A DNA stretch of 64,000 bases from Tumebacillus flagellatus (GCF_000714935.1 NZ_JMIR01000002.1:2187-66186), one strand, 5' to 3'; shown: positions 41,577 through 50,146, counted from the first letter of the stretch. Made by a program: numbers and translations. The notes: a model not told the origin generated them from the letters alone.

Positions 41577-41588
41577 TATACATCATAG
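41577..41588. other. Probable attachment core at prophage right end
   Basis: TATACATCATAG begins six bases after the integrase stop and runs through the stop codon (41583-41585) of the host gene read in the opposite direction. This is the prophage-host junction. Insertion at a gene's 3' end with restoration of its stop is a common strategy. The partner site lies left of the window. Confidence 0.55.
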
Positions 41589-41867
41589 ACCCTTAAATTG
41601 GTTGAGACGGTCTTCGCTGACCGGAATCTTGAGTTGTTCAGCGAATTTCTTCGCCATCTCTTTGACCGCTTCCGGGTCTTTCCACGTATCCGGGGTCGTT
41701 TTCTGCACCTGGCCCAGCATTCCGAGCAGGCCGCCTTTGTTGACGTTTTTCAGACGGTCTTTCAGTTGGTCTGCGAGACTCGGGGGCGTTTGCTGGTTGC
41801 CTTGTGCGCCTGCAGATTTTTGCGTGCCCTTGGACGTATTTCTGCCTTTTTTCGGCATGGTGTTCAC
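41583..41867 (-). CDS. Small host protein, SpoVIF-like; probable integration target
   Basis: 94 residues. The N-terminal half is disordered and polar (KKGRNTSKGTQKSAGAQGNQQ). The C-terminal part, LGQVQKTTPDTWKDPEAVKEMAKKFAEQLKIPVSEDR, resembles the stage VI sporulation protein F family in the pattern KD-x-x-x-V-x-x-x-x-x-x-x-A-x-x-x-x-x-P-V-S. The length is similar to that family. The similarity is from memory and modest. The gene ends inside the attachment core, so its last residues may be supplied by phage DNA. Confidence 0.55.
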   Translation of the reverse strand: MNTMPKKGRNTSKGTQKSAGAQGNQQTPPSLADQLKDRLKNVNKGGLLGMLGQVQKTTPDTWKDPEAVKEMAKKFAEQLKIPVSEDRLNQFKGL

Positions 41868-41977
41868 CCTCCTCTGCTCCCTTAAATCCCTACCATCTTA
41901 TGGACGGCGCTTCCTTCTTGCCACGGATGAGCACGCCCATTTTTGCCGATACTGAGGACAGGGAGGTGTTAGAGCTT

Positions 41978-42178
41978 ATGGACGGTTTGGTTGCGTTCGT
42001 CAACCGCATGAACCTGTTGCTTTGGATTGCCGTGATCGCCTTGGCTCATTTGCTGCTTTATTTGTTTCTTGGCACCGATCATTGGCTGTTTGCCACGGTG
42101 GCGGCGACTGCGGTGTATGCGATTGTCCTCCTCTCCTTGAAGTCTCTGGCCCGCAACAAAGACAGGAGCGCTCCTTAG
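41978..42178 (+). CDS. Small two-span membrane protein
   Basis: 66 residues from ATG 41978 (GGGAGGTG upstream). Two hydrophobic segments (LLLWIAVIALAHLLLYLFL and WLFATVAATAVYAIVLLSL) with a basic end (RNKDRSAP). An upstream in-frame ATG at 41927 lacks a binding site. Family unknown; it has its own terminator. Confidence 0.65.
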   Translation: MDGLVAFVNRMNLLLWIAVIALAHLLLYLFLGTDHWLFATVAATAVYAIVLLSLKSLARNKDRSAP

Positions 42179-42192
42179 GGCGCTCCTTTTTT
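42164..42192 (+). terminator. Intrinsic terminator
   Basis: Perfect 8-base stem AGGAGCGC/GCGCTCCT with an 8-base loop, then TTTTTC. It overlaps the last codons of the small membrane protein gene. Confidence 0.85.
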
Positions 42193-42346
42193 CTGAAAAC
42201 GTAAAGTTAATTGATGTAACTCAAAGCGGCGAACCTCGTTAACAGTACTTTTTACCTAGTTGGAATGCCCAGTATCTGTCTATTAAATACGCCACGTATC
42301 GTATATAATGGATGTATGTCTAAGAATTTTCGGGAGGATTGCACGT

Positions 42347-44053
42347 ATGTTTTTGCGTAACCTGAAGTTGGTAAGCAAACTATGGGTGTTAATCGGAATC
42401 GCACTGCTGTTTTTGGCGGGGACGGGGGTGGTCAACGCTGTTTATACCAATCAGATGTCCGCCGATTCACAAGAGATGTATGATGATCGCTTGATACCGA
42501 TTCAGATGACTGACCAAATTTTGTTGAACAGCCGGGCTTCCGATACCTACTTGGTGGAGTTGAACTTCCAAACGGACTCCGCTCAAGCCGACAAGTTGAT
42601 AGAAACCATTCAAAACTTGTCCAAATCAAACGATCAATTGCTACAGCAATACAAAGCAAGCCAGTTACTACCGGAAGAAGCTAAGTTGCTGACCACGTAC
42701 GATTCGCAAGTGACCGCCTTCCGTGCCAATCGAAATCTCTATCTGCAAAAAATCCAAGCGGGCGACAAGGGGGCGTATCAGTTCTTCCTGGAACAGCTTC
42801 GTCCGCAGCGCGAATCTTTGAACTCCACTTTGGAAGCTCTTAAAGCATTAAATGTGAAATCAGCAGAAGATTTGCATCAGAAAAGCTCCGACGACGCAGC
42901 GGCCTCGTCCCGCTACAGCCTCGCTCTTCTGGTGACCGCTTTGGTGTTGCTGGCCGTCATCGGCTTCATGATTGCCCGCAGCGTGACCAAACCGATTCAC
43001 AGCTTGCAGGCGTTGATGGCGAAGGCGCGCGAGGGCGACCTCACCGTGCAGGGCACGTACCGTTCCAAGGACGAGATCGGCCTGCTGACCACCGATTTCA
43101 ACGAGATGATGAGCGGCTTCAAGCACGTCGTGCTCACGCTCCAAGAAACGTCGGTCACGCTTGCGTCGAGTGCGGAACAGTTGACGGCGACCACGAACCA
43201 GACGTCGATTTCCACTCAGGAAATCACGAACGCCATTCAAGACATGTCCCAAGGCGCGGAAGTGCAGATGCGCGGGGCGGAAGAAACCAATCTGACGATG
43301 CGCCAGATGAGCGAAGGTCTCCAACGCGTCGCCGAATCGGCCAACCTCGCCACCGAATCGTCCGCCGTGGCGACCCGCGAATCGGAATCGGGCACGGCCG
43401 CCGTACACAACGCGGTGGAGCAGATGACGTCGATCAAGCAGACGGTCGGCACGTCCGCGGTGCTGGTGCAGGAATTGACGGAGCGTTCGCAAGAAGTCGG
43501 ACAAGTTGTGGAAGTGATCACGGAAATCGCCAACCAAGTCAACCTCTTGGCGCTCAACGCCGCGATTGAAGCGGCGCGCGCCGGAGAGCACGGCAAGGGC
43601 TTCTCCGTCGTCGCCGATGAAGTTCGTCAATTGGCGGAGCAATCGCGCGAGGCGGCCACTTCCATTCACAGCATCATCGAGCAGATGCAGCACAACACCG
43701 ATCAAGCGGTTGTCGCGATGCAGGCCGGCACCGAGGAAGTCGAGAAGGGCATGCAAGCGGTGAGCCAAGCCGGCGAGTCGTTCGCACGCATCTTGAGCAT
43801 GACGCAGGAAGTCGCGATGCAAATCGAAGAAGTCTCCGCGTCCGTCGAAGAGATGTCGGCGGGATCGGAAGAGATCTCCTCTTCGGTCGACTATATGGCC
43901 GACATCGCCAACCAGTCCGCACAGAACTCGCAGATGGTCGTCGCCGCGTCCCAAGAGCAGTTGGCTTCGATTGAAGAAGTGGCGAGTTCCACGGAACAAC
44001 TGTCGCATTTGGCTGTGGAGTTGCAGTCGATGATCGCCAAATTCAAAGTGTGA
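42347..44053 (+). CDS. Methyl-accepting chemotaxis protein
   Basis: 568 residues from ATG 42347 with GGGAGG upstream. TM1 at ~11-31 ([21 protein letters not shown]), a four-helix-bundle ligand domain (~35-185), TM2 near 195-215 ([21 protein letters not shown]), HAMP at ~216-268, then the long signalling coiled coil with the conserved hairpin [35 protein letters not shown] around residue 420. The C-terminus lacks a CheR-binding pentapeptide. The ligand is unknown. It forms a single-gene unit with its own terminator. Confidence 0.95.
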   Translation: MFLRNLKLVSKLWVLIGIALLFLAGTGVVNAVYTNQMSADSQEMYDDRLIPIQMTDQILLNSRASDTYLVELNFQTDSAQADKLIETIQNLSKSNDQLLQQYKASQLLPEEAKLLTTYDSQVTAFRANRNLYLQKIQAGDKGAYQFFLEQLRPQRESLNSTLEALKALNVKSAEDLHQKSSDDAAASSRYSLALLVTALVLLAVIGFMIARSVTKPIHSLQALMAKAREGDLTVQGTYRSKDEIGLLTTDFNEMMSGFKHVVLTLQETSVTLASSAEQLTATTNQTSISTQEITNAIQDMSQGAEVQMRGAEETNLTMRQMSEGLQRVAESANLATESSAVATRESESGTAAVHNAVEQMTSIKQTVGTSAVLVQELTERSQEVGQVVEVITEIANQVNLLALNAAIEAARAGEHGKGFSVVADEVRQLAEQSREAATSIHSIIEQMQHNTDQAVVAMQAGTEEVEKGMQAVSQAGESFARILSMTQEVAMQIEEVSASVEEMSAGSEEISSSVDYMADIANQSAQNSQMVVAASQEQLASIEEVASSTEQLSHLAVELQSMIAKFKV

Positions 44054-44078
44054 CAACCTGTAAGCCTGATGGATACAA

Positions 44079-44113
44079 AGACCCGCTTCCCCTTGAGAAG
44101 CGGGTCTTTTTTG
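44079..44113 (+). terminator. Intrinsic terminator of the chemotaxis receptor gene
   Basis: GACCCGCTTC / GAAGCGGGTC perfect 10-base stem with a seven-base loop, followed by TTTTTT. Confidence 0.9.
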
Positions 44114-44120
44114 AGATTCG

Positions 44121-44148
44121 TTACAAACTACATTTTTTATCGTATACT
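44121..44148 (+). promoter_or_regulatory. Sigma-A-like promoter
   Basis: TTACAA (44121-44126) and TATACT (44143-44148) with a 16-base spacer precede the secreted-protein gene by about 40 bases. Confidence 0.65.
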
Positions 44149-44190
44149 TAGTCTAGGTCTCGTAACCTTCAATCGACAGGGAGAACACTC

Positions 44191-44625
44191 ATGAAAAAGA
44201 AATACATCGCCGTGACAGCTGTTGGACTCCTCTTGGGCGGCTTGGCTTGGTTCAGCGGAGCAGCGATGACTCCCGCCGAAGCCGGTCTGCACACCCGATT
44301 GGATCGACAAGCGCTTGCCGCAGACGGAATCACTTTGGATGTACCCGATCATGACCCTCAGATTGTGCAGAACGACGCCCTGGAACGTGCCAAAGCGGCG
44401 TATGGAGGCATGCTTGCCGGGAATTGGGACGTGCAGGTGGAATACCATCTGATCAGCGGCCCGACCGTCATCTCCGCCAAGAACGCCCGTCATCTGGAGC
44501 GGACACCGTGCTACCTCGTCCTCTTCACCCGCACCGATCCGCCCGCGCCGGGTAGCCCCCGCTTGGTCCATGTGCTCGTGGACGCCCAGAGCGGAGAAGT
44601 GTTGCAAGCCTTTTCTCATCGATAA
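44191..44625 (+). CDS. Secreted hypothetical protein
   Basis: 144 residues with a Sec signal peptide (MKKKYIAVTAVGLLLGGLAW, cleavage near AEA-G at ~31). The mature domain reads LERAKAAYGGMLAGNWDVQVEYHLISG and ends LVHVLVDAQSGEVLQAFSH, a layout like small PepSY/YpmB-type exported domains, where a DA-x-SGEVL end is common. No firm family. Single-gene unit with promoter and terminator. Confidence 0.7.
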   Translation: MKKKYIAVTAVGLLLGGLAWFSGAAMTPAEAGLHTRLDRQALAADGITLDVPDHDPQIVQNDALERAKAAYGGMLAGNWDVQVEYHLISGPTVISAKNARHLERTPCYLVLFTRTDPPAPGSPRLVHVLVDAQSGEVLQAFSHR

Positions 44626-44629
44626 CGCG

Positions 44630-44667
44630 TCCCGCCCCGCGGAGTTTCCGCCGGAGGCGGGATTTTT
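44630..44667 (+). terminator. Intrinsic terminator
   Basis: TCCCGCC pairs with GGCGGGA (44630-44636 with 44656-44662), with an inner GC-rich stem, followed by TTTTTG. It ends the secreted-protein gene ahead of the convergent ger operon. Confidence 0.75.
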
Positions 44668-44672
44668 GTTTT

Positions 44673-46085
44673 TTAGGCGAGCTTTTGTTCTTGTTTTTGC
44701 TTCAATTCCGGCTTGAGAGACGTGAGGCGCACTTGGCGCATCTCCAGATACGAGGCGACCATCATCATGAGCATCGAAACGCTGTAGAGAATGCCGCAAG
44801 TCGCCCCGATCCAGGCGTTGTCCCGGCCAAGCGCGGCTCCGACGATGATGAAGACAAAACTGCACCCGAGGCAGGAAAGCGTGATGACAAACCAGGTCCT
44901 GCCGGTCATGCGGTCGATCCACTTCGTGTTCGGGTCGTCCCGGCGCTCGCGTTCTTTTTGCCGGATCTCTTCATCGGTTTTGCGCTCGCCTTCGTCGTGC
45001 TTGCTGCGCAAGAGCAGGACGAAGAGGAACATCGTGAAGGGGAATTGGATGAACCCGAGTGTGAACAGCGAGCCGAAATTGCCGAAATCAAATACTTCCA
45101 CCACGCTGTGAAACGCCATCGCCGTCGTCACCACCAGAAACCAGCCCAGTTGGCGGCTGTACAAGTTCTGTTTGGTGCGCTTCGTGAACGAATTCAGCCC
45201 GATGATAAACGCGGTGTAGAGAAACGAGACTTTCAGCAAAAAGGACGGCAGCCACACGCTGAACATCACCAGTTCCAAGCGGTCCAAGTAGTCGGTGATG
45301 TGGATTTGCTCCACCAGTGTGAAGTTCGGGTACATCATCCGCCCTGCGACCGTGGAGCCCAGCACGCAGATGCACATGAACAACAGCAGCGACAAGCCTA
45401 CGCCGGACAGGGAGACGGCAAACGTCAGAGCGGAACGAATCTGTCGAGACACGGAGAGCGTATGCAAAAACGCCCCCGCCACGATCATGTCGCCAAACCA
45501 GCCCAGCGGGAGGATGTTGCTTTCGATCACCTGCGCAAACCCGCTGCCCAAGACCGGTTCCAGCCGCTCAAACGAAAATTCGTTCGTCAACAACAACGGC
45601 AACACGAACAGGACGACCACAAACAGCGGAAACATCAAATCGTTGACGCGGGCGATCACTTCGACGCTGCTCTTGCTGTAGTACATCAACACCAAGATGA
45701 ACAGCAAGAACGTGATCTCCTCCGGTGTTTTTAAGAGCAGGGTTGAGTTCATGAAGTCGGCGAACGACCGGGTGTCCCGGATCAAAACCATCCAGAGGTA
45801 AAACAGGTGCAAGGCGTTGAGGAACCCGCCAAACCAACGACCGCAGAGGAGAAAGACGATGTCAAAGAGGTGTTTTCCCGGAAATTTCTTGGCGCACAGC
45901 GCGTAAAAGTAGGCCATAAAAATCGCATAGCCGACCCCGAGCGCTTGGGAAAACCACGAGTCCTGCTTTCCGATTTCGAGCAAAATCTTCGGAAGCGAGA
46001 CCAGACCGCCGGAGATGAGGACGGTGGCCATCATCCACGACATTTGACGCTGGTTGAGGATATGCATCTGTTTGTGTTCCGACAT
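44673..46085 (-). CDS. gerAB: Spore germination permease GerAB with C-terminal extension
   Basis: Inner-membrane nutrient-sensing subunit of the germinant receptor, APC-superfamily fold (endospore germination permease). The ten-TM core spans ~1-365, with ISGGLVSLPKILLEIGKQDSW at the start and FLHTLSVSRQIRSAL in the middle. At 470 residues it is about 100 longer than usual. After a charged linker (ERKTDEEIRQKERERRDD) come two extra hydrophobic helices (WFVITLSCLGCSFVFIIVGAAL and ATCGILYSVSMLMMMVASYL). It is the last gene of the ger operon, 15 bases after a small membrane protein. Confidence 0.92.
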   Translation of the reverse strand: MSEHKQMHILNQRQMSWMMATVLISGGLVSLPKILLEIGKQDSWFSQALGVGYAIFMAYFYALCAKKFPGKHLFDIVFLLCGRWFGGFLNALHLFYLWMVLIRDTRSFADFMNSTLLLKTPEEITFLLFILVLMYYSKSSVEVIARVNDLMFPLFVVVLFVLPLLLTNEFSFERLEPVLGSGFAQVIESNILPLGWFGDMIVAGAFLHTLSVSRQIRSALTFAVSLSGVGLSLLLFMCICVLGSTVAGRMMYPNFTLVEQIHITDYLDRLELVMFSVWLPSFLLKVSFLYTAFIIGLNSFTKRTKQNLYSRQLGWFLVVTTAMAFHSVVEVFDFGNFGSLFTLGFIQFPFTMFLFVLLLRSKHDEGERKTDEEIRQKERERRDDPNTKWIDRMTGRTWFVITLSCLGCSFVFIIVGAALGRDNAWIGATCGILYSVSMLMMMVASYLEMRQVRLTSLKPELKQKQEQKLA

Positions 46086-46100
46086 CGGACCAAGACCTCC

Positions 46101-46331
46101 TCACGCTTTGGTGAATTGGTGGAACCACGGAGCGAACTTGTAGACGATGACCTCCGTCGGCATCGGGACGTGGACGTTGGCATAGGAGCAGAGGAAGCCG
46201 CTGATCGTGCAGACCACCATCGTCCAGTAGATCGCTTTTTCCCCTCTTTTCGCGCGCTTGAGCTCTTTGCGGTCCATCCACAGCGTCGCCAAAAAGCCGA
46301 TCAGAAACACGACAACGTAACTCATCTGCAT
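46101..46331 (-). CDS. Small membrane protein within the ger operon
   Basis: 76 residues from ATG 46331, directly after the GerAC stop. It has two hydrophobic segments (MSYVVVFLIGFLATLWM and AIYWTMVVCTISGFLCSYANVHV) separated by a basic loop (DRKELKRAKRGEK). It is not GerD. Small two-span 'D-subunit' proteins occur in some ger operons and modulate receptor function; this one fits by size and position. The open frame upstream overlaps gerAC and is ignored. Confidence 0.7.
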   Translation of the reverse strand: MQMSYVVVFLIGFLATLWMDRKELKRAKRGEKAIYWTMVVCTISGFLCSYANVHVPMPTEVIVYKFAPWFHQFTKA

Positions 46332-46333
46332 GG

Positions 46334-47509
46334 CTACTCGTTCTCCTTCTTCGCCAGATTCTCCGAAATCAATCCGACGCGTGCCACTTCCGTGTTGACG
46401 GAAACGTGAAACACGGCTTTGTCCAACTCCTCGTACCAGTGCTCCCGGTATTTCTCTTGCCATTGGCGCGGAAACCGCCGGGACAGGAGCAGCCCGAGTT
46501 GTCCGGCGTCGGAGCGGTTGGCTTGCGTCTCACGGATCGCCTCTTCCACGCCCTCGCGCAGTTTTTGATCTATGGCGCCTTCGAGTTTCCGGACGTTTTC
46601 GGACATGCCGAAATCCACGCCTTTTTCCGCTTCGACGACGTAACAATTGGCGTTGATCCTCACGTTGAACGTGAGGTGGTCGGACCCGAGCACGGGCGTC
46701 ACTTCCGATTTGCCCTTGTAGAAGTTCACCGCGACTTTGCCGAGTTCGGGCAATTCGTAGGAATCGGAGAAGGGTCTGAACTTTTGGCGCACCCAGTGGA
46801 TACTTTTGGAGGCTTCGTTTTGGAGCGTTCCGGTGAGTTTGTCGTCGTGAAATTGCGCGTAGCCGATAAACTGCGTCTCGGTGGATGTTTGCTCGCCTTT
46901 GGTGGTTTTGACCGGCTTCATCATCGGAATCAACGGGTCGGTGCCCGTTTGGCTGAGCTCTTGCGCGACATCTTTCATGTTGACTTCAATCATGTTGTCG
47001 GATTGGAGGATTTCGCGCATCGCTTCCGCCGAAAACCGTTCAAACTGCGGCTGGGCGTTGAGCAGATCATAGCCTTTGCCCTTGGCGATCACGATGTTGG
47101 ACGTCAGCCGGTTCTCCGGAACGCGCGCGACGACGTCAAACAGGTCGCGGATGCCCTGTTTCGCCAGTTCCTCTCCGACGATCAGCACGCGCCGGTGGGC
47201 AAAAAACAGCTGCCGCGAGAGGCGGGCTTGCTGCTTGTTGTTGGCTTCGCGGACGGTTTTGCCCGTCTCGGAATCGACGTAGTAACTTTTCTGTCCGCTC
47301 GTGCCGCCGCCGCCCCCGGTGGCACCGCCCATCTGCCCCGGCAGTGCCATCTGAACCGTGACGCGGTATTGGCCGTCGTCCTCCAAATCGTACGCGGTGG
47401 AGAGGACGATGGCGATGTCGTTGACTTCCGTGCGGTCCCAGCAACCGGAGACAAACAGCGTGGAGAGCAACAGCATGACCCAAAACAGCGACAGAAACTT
47501 GCGGCTCAT
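46334..47509 (-). CDS. gerAC: Spore germination lipoprotein GerAC
   Basis: 391 residues from ATG 47509, overlapping the gerAA stop by four bases. Lipoprotein signal with lipobox LFVSGC and the family start CWDRTEVNDIAIVLS. Conserved segments include RQLFFAHRRVLIVGEELAKQGI and an LREGVEEAIRETQ ... WYEELDKAVFHVSVNTEV C-terminal domain. The frame continues far upstream through gerAA, but the start given has a clear lipoprotein signal. It is an outer-leaflet lipoprotein of the inner spore membrane, part of the three-subunit receptor. A Gly-rich insert (GGATGGGGGTSGQ) near residue 62 is unusual. Confidence 0.93.
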   Translation of the reverse strand: MSRKFLSLFWVMLLLSTLFVSGCWDRTEVNDIAIVLSTAYDLEDDGQYRVTVQMALPGQMGGATGGGGGTSGQKSYYVDSETGKTVREANNKQQARLSRQLFFAHRRVLIVGEELAKQGIRDLFDVVARVPENRLTSNIVIAKGKGYDLLNAQPQFERFSAEAMREILQSDNMIEVNMKDVAQELSQTGTDPLIPMMKPVKTTKGEQTSTETQFIGYAQFHDDKLTGTLQNEASKSIHWVRQKFRPFSDSYELPELGKVAVNFYKGKSEVTPVLGSDHLTFNVRINANCYVVEAEKGVDFGMSENVRKLEGAIDQKLREGVEEAIRETQANRSDAGQLGLLLSRRFPRQWQEKYREHWYEELDKAVFHVSVNTEVARVGLISENLAKKENE

Positions 47510-49188
47510 GTGTCCGGTTCCTCCTCTTCGCTGGGATGCGGGATGTCCTGTCCCTTCTGCCCTTTGCCCCGGTCGACGTCCTTGACCATCGCTTCGCCCG
47601 CGCGGCGGGCGTCTTGGATGTCGAGGAAGGACGGGCGCTTGGACATCTCCGTCCACGGCGCGCGGATGATCACGTCGCGCAAATCGTTGGCGGAGAGCGG
47701 GCCGGTCGGCGAGAGGTACGGGATGCCGAACGAGCGCAGGTTCGCCATGTGCCCGAGGATGAACATCACGCCGATCAGGATGCCGTACATGCCGAAGATC
47801 GAGGCGAGGATCATCAGCGGAAAGCGCAGCATCCGAAACGTGATCGCCGCGTTGTAACGCGGGATGGTGAACGACGCGATCCCCGTGATCGAGACGATGA
47901 TGACCATCGGCGCCGACACGATGCCCGCTTGCACCGCCGCTTGTCCGACAACGAGCGCGCCGAGAATCGAGACGGCTTGGCCGACCGTCTTCGGCAGGCG
48001 CACGCCGGCTTCGCGCAGGGCTTCGAACGCGACTTCCATGATGAACGCTTCGACGACCGCCGGAAACGGAATCGTCTCGCGGGCGGCGGCGACGGAGAGC
48101 AGAAGCGTCGTCGGCAACATGCTTTGGTGAAACGTGGAGATGGCGATGTAGAGCGAGGGCATCAGCATCGCCAGAATCAAAAACACATAGCGCAGCCAAC
48201 GGATCAGCGTTGCCATCTGGAAGCGTTCGTAGTAGTCTTCGTTCGCTTGCAACAGCTGCCAGAACGTCGTCGGCGCGATCAGCACAAACGGCGTGCCGTC
48301 GACGAAGATGGCGACCCGCCCTTCCAGCAGCGACGCCGCCACGGTGTCCGGGCGTTCGGAGTATTGCACTTGCGGAAACGGGGAGTAGGTGCTGTCCTGG
48401 ATCAGCTCTTCGATGTAGCCGGACTCCAACACCCCGTCGATTTGGATTTTTTGGATGCGCCCGATCACTTCCTCGACGGTGGCGGGGTCGACGATGCCTT
48501 CGAGGAACGCGACCACGACGTTGGTGTTGGTGTGCCTGCCGACGACCATCGATTTCATTTTGAGGTTGGGCGTTTTCAGTTTGCGGCGCAGCATCGCGGT
48601 GTTCGTGCGCAAGTGTTCAATGAAACCTTCGCGCGGGCCGCGGACGACCGCTTCCGTTTCCGGTTCGGCGATGGAGCGGGTGCTGCCGCCGCGTAGACCG
48701 AGCAGGAGCGCTTTTGCATTCCCTTCGATAAAAACGCCCGTGTCCCCGCCGAGAACGGAGAGCAGCAAATCGCCGTAATTGTCAACATCGGCGATCTGAC
48801 AGGCGGGAACCGATTCGAACGCCAGCGTCGTGACGAGGCCGGATTCGCCCTCGTCGATCATCATGCCTTTGAGCGAGCGGTTGACTTCCGCCGTGTCGAT
48901 CAAGCCGTCCACAAAAACGGCGAGCGCCTCCCGCGAGCCTTCGATCTGAAACGGGCGCAACACGATGTCCGAGCAGTCTTGAAACAGCACTTCCAAGAAA
49001 CGGTGGTTGCGTTCCAAGTCACGATAGACCGGAACTTCGTGAAGTTGCTCCACATACTGACGGTTGTGTGCGTCCAACGGGCTTTCGTGCTCGTGCTTGT
49101 CGTCGGCAGGCTCGGGTCGCTCGTCGCGCTCGGTTTCAAGAACCGCGTCCTCAATCGCTTTGCGCGTTTTGCGAAACCGTCGATACAT
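47506..49188 (-). CDS. gerAA: Spore germination protein GerAA
   Basis: 560 residues; ligand-binding channel subunit of the germinant receptor. Soluble N-terminal domain (~1-300) with YRDLERNHRFLEVLFQDCSDIVLRPFQ, then the membrane domain with LIRWLRYVFLILAMLMPSLYIAI, PFPAVVEAFIMEVAFEALREAGVRLP and RFPLMILASIFGMYGILIGVM. The start has AAGGAGGTGG before ATG. It is the first gene of the operon AA-AC-small-AB; the AC-before-AB order differs from B. subtilis gerA. A CATACTA -10-like element upstream suggests forespore (sigma-G) expression. Confidence 0.95.
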   Translation of the reverse strand: MYRRFRKTRKAIEDAVLETERDERPEPADDKHEHESPLDAHNRQYVEQLHEVPVYRDLERNHRFLEVLFQDCSDIVLRPFQIEGSREALAVFVDGLIDTAEVNRSLKGMMIDEGESGLVTTLAFESVPACQIADVDNYGDLLLSVLGGDTGVFIEGNAKALLLGLRGGSTRSIAEPETEAVVRGPREGFIEHLRTNTAMLRRKLKTPNLKMKSMVVGRHTNTNVVVAFLEGIVDPATVEEVIGRIQKIQIDGVLESGYIEELIQDSTYSPFPQVQYSERPDTVAASLLEGRVAIFVDGTPFVLIAPTTFWQLLQANEDYYERFQMATLIRWLRYVFLILAMLMPSLYIAISTFHQSMLPTTLLLSVAAARETIPFPAVVEAFIMEVAFEALREAGVRLPKTVGQAVSILGALVVGQAAVQAGIVSAPMVIIVSITGIASFTIPRYNAAITFRMLRFPLMILASIFGMYGILIGVMFILGHMANLRSFGIPYLSPTGPLSANDLRDVIIRAPWTEMSKRPSFLDIQDARRAGEAMVKDVDRGKGQKGQDIPHPSEEEEPDT

Positions 49189-49215
49189 GGAACCACCTCC
49201 TTGCTTTGGTAGAGG

Positions 49216-49222
49216 TAGTATG
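49216..49222 (-). promoter_or_regulatory. Possible sigma-G -10 element of the ger operon
   Basis: Minus strand reads CATACTA, identical to the sigma-G -10 consensus, about 27 bases before gerAA. The -35 region falls in the T run of the upstream terminator and does not match well, so the call rests on the -10 and on the expected regulation of ger operons. Confidence 0.4.
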
Positions 49223-49234
49223 TGTTGGAGTGCA

Positions 49235-49267
49235 TAAAAAAACCCCTTCTGCTGTCAGAAGGGGTTT
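49235..49267 (-). terminator. Intrinsic terminator of the DUF423 gene
   Basis: Minus strand: AAACCCCTTCTG / CAGAAGGGGTTT perfect 12-base stem with a four-base loop and a run of seven T. It separates the DUF423 gene from the ger operon. Confidence 0.9.
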
Positions 49268-49271
49268 CGGT

Positions 49272-49655
49272 TTAGCGGGTGCTGCGTGCCGCTGCCAGCG
49301 CGAGCAGCGCCCAGCCGACGAGGAAGCACACGCCGCCCAGCGGAGTAATCGCGCCGAGGATGGAGAGGTTGGTGACGGCGAGGATGTAGAGCGAGAACGA
49401 AAACAGCAAGATGCCGACAAAAAACAACCAGCCCGCCGCGTTCAACAGCTTCGGCGATTTCGGGAATTTATCCGCGAACAGAGCGACGAAGAGGATCGCG
49501 AGGGCGTGAATCATGTGGTAGTGCACGCCGGTTTCGTAGGTGGATTGCAAGTTGTTCTCCGTAAGTACCGGTTTCAGAGCATGCGCGCCGAACGCGCCGA
49601 TGGCGACGGAAAGCAGCATCATGATGCTGCCGAGGCTGACGAATTTTTTGACCAT
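49272..49655 (-). CDS. DUF423 membrane protein
   Basis: 127 residues from ATG 49655 (GAGGG eight bases upstream; an in-frame GTG 15 bases earlier overlaps that site). Four hydrophobic segments and the family motifs AIGAFGAHALK, NNLQSTYETGVHYHMIHALAI and ITPLGGVCFLVGWALLAL. DUF423 proteins (YwdK in B. subtilis) are widespread small membrane proteins of unknown function. Confidence 0.9.
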   Translation of the reverse strand: MVKKFVSLGSIMMLLSVAIGAFGAHALKPVLTENNLQSTYETGVHYHMIHALAILFVALFADKFPKSPKLLNAAGWLFFVGILLFSFSLYILAVTNLSILGAITPLGGVCFLVGWALLALAAARSTR

Positions 49656-49722
49656 GCGGGTTTCCCTCACTTTGTGTGTGTGAACGTTGATTTGTGAAAA
49701 TCGATACGAGTTCTATGATAGC

Positions 49723-49752
49723 AGAAAAAAAGCAACCGTTGTGGGGTTGCTT
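49723..49752 (-). terminator. Intrinsic terminator after the Toprim gene
   Basis: Minus strand AAGCAACC / GGTTGCTT stem with a seven-base loop followed by TTTTT, just beyond the Toprim-protein stop. Confidence 0.85.
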
Positions 49753-49762
49753 CGTGACGCTT

Positions 49763-50140
49763 TTATGTCTGCTTTCCTTCCGGCGGGCGATTTTCCGGCA
49801 GAAGCTCAACGCGTACTTCGAAATGTTCGCGGTGCAAGATCTCCGCAAGGTGTTCAAGCGGTGTCGCGGCGACTTCGCGGAAAAGTTTGCGCGTGTAGAG
49901 GTGGCGGGCGTTGGGGAGTTCCCTTTTTAAGAGAGAGCGCAGTTTGTTGCCGGAGTCGTCGGCGTCGACGAGGATGTAGACGTCGTCCTCGTCGACCAAG
50001 GGCCAAATCAACTCTTCCAGTTTGTCATCGCTCATCGTGCCGTACGTCAGCACGAACTCCACCGGCTCCGTCAACACTTGCAAGAGGCGCGTGCGGTCGG
50101 TTTTGCCTTCGACGATGAGGATTTTCGGCGGGTGCGCCAT
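49763..50140 (-). CDS. yusF: Toprim-domain protein (YusF-like)
   Basis: 125 residues forming a lone Toprim fold: KILIVEGKTDRTRLLQVL carries the conserved Glu (VEGKTD), and DDVYILVDADDSGNKLR the D-x-D. Such small Toprim proteins resemble the catalytic core of primases and the RNase M5 family; YusF's function is not established. It lies six bases after the sulfurtransferase and is probably co-transcribed with it. Confidence 0.82.
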   Translation of the reverse strand: MAHPPKILIVEGKTDRTRLLQVLTEPVEFVLTYGTMSDDKLEELIWPLVDEDDVYILVDADDSGNKLRSLLKRELPNARHLYTRKLFREVAATPLEHLAEILHREHFEVRVELLPENRPPEGKQT

Positions 50141-50146
50141 CGAGGG

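Larger units (their letters stand above)
1..41588. mobile_element. Prophage, right-hand part (left end outside window)
   Basis: A continuous phage gene order runs from tail fibre at the left edge to a serine integrase at 40027-41571. Late and early genes are on the minus strand; the integrase and one regulator are on the plus strand. The tail is P2-like and contractile (sheath, tube, gpU, gpV, gpD, gpX, gpI, gpJ), while the head is lambda-like (gpE, gpD, ClpP-type protease, gpB portal, gpA terminase). All structural frames look intact, so it may be inducible. The right boundary is placed at the 12-base repeat at 41577-41588, which overlaps the stop of a host gene. No holin or endolysin is visible, so lysis genes should lie left of position 1. 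The lysogeny region is clearly richer in A+T than the rest. Confidence 0.95.

Noticed and set aside
42860-44056. A 398-codon minus-strand frame opposite the chemotaxis receptor
   Set aside because: His/Arg-rich antisense shadow of a receptor with all MCP motifs.
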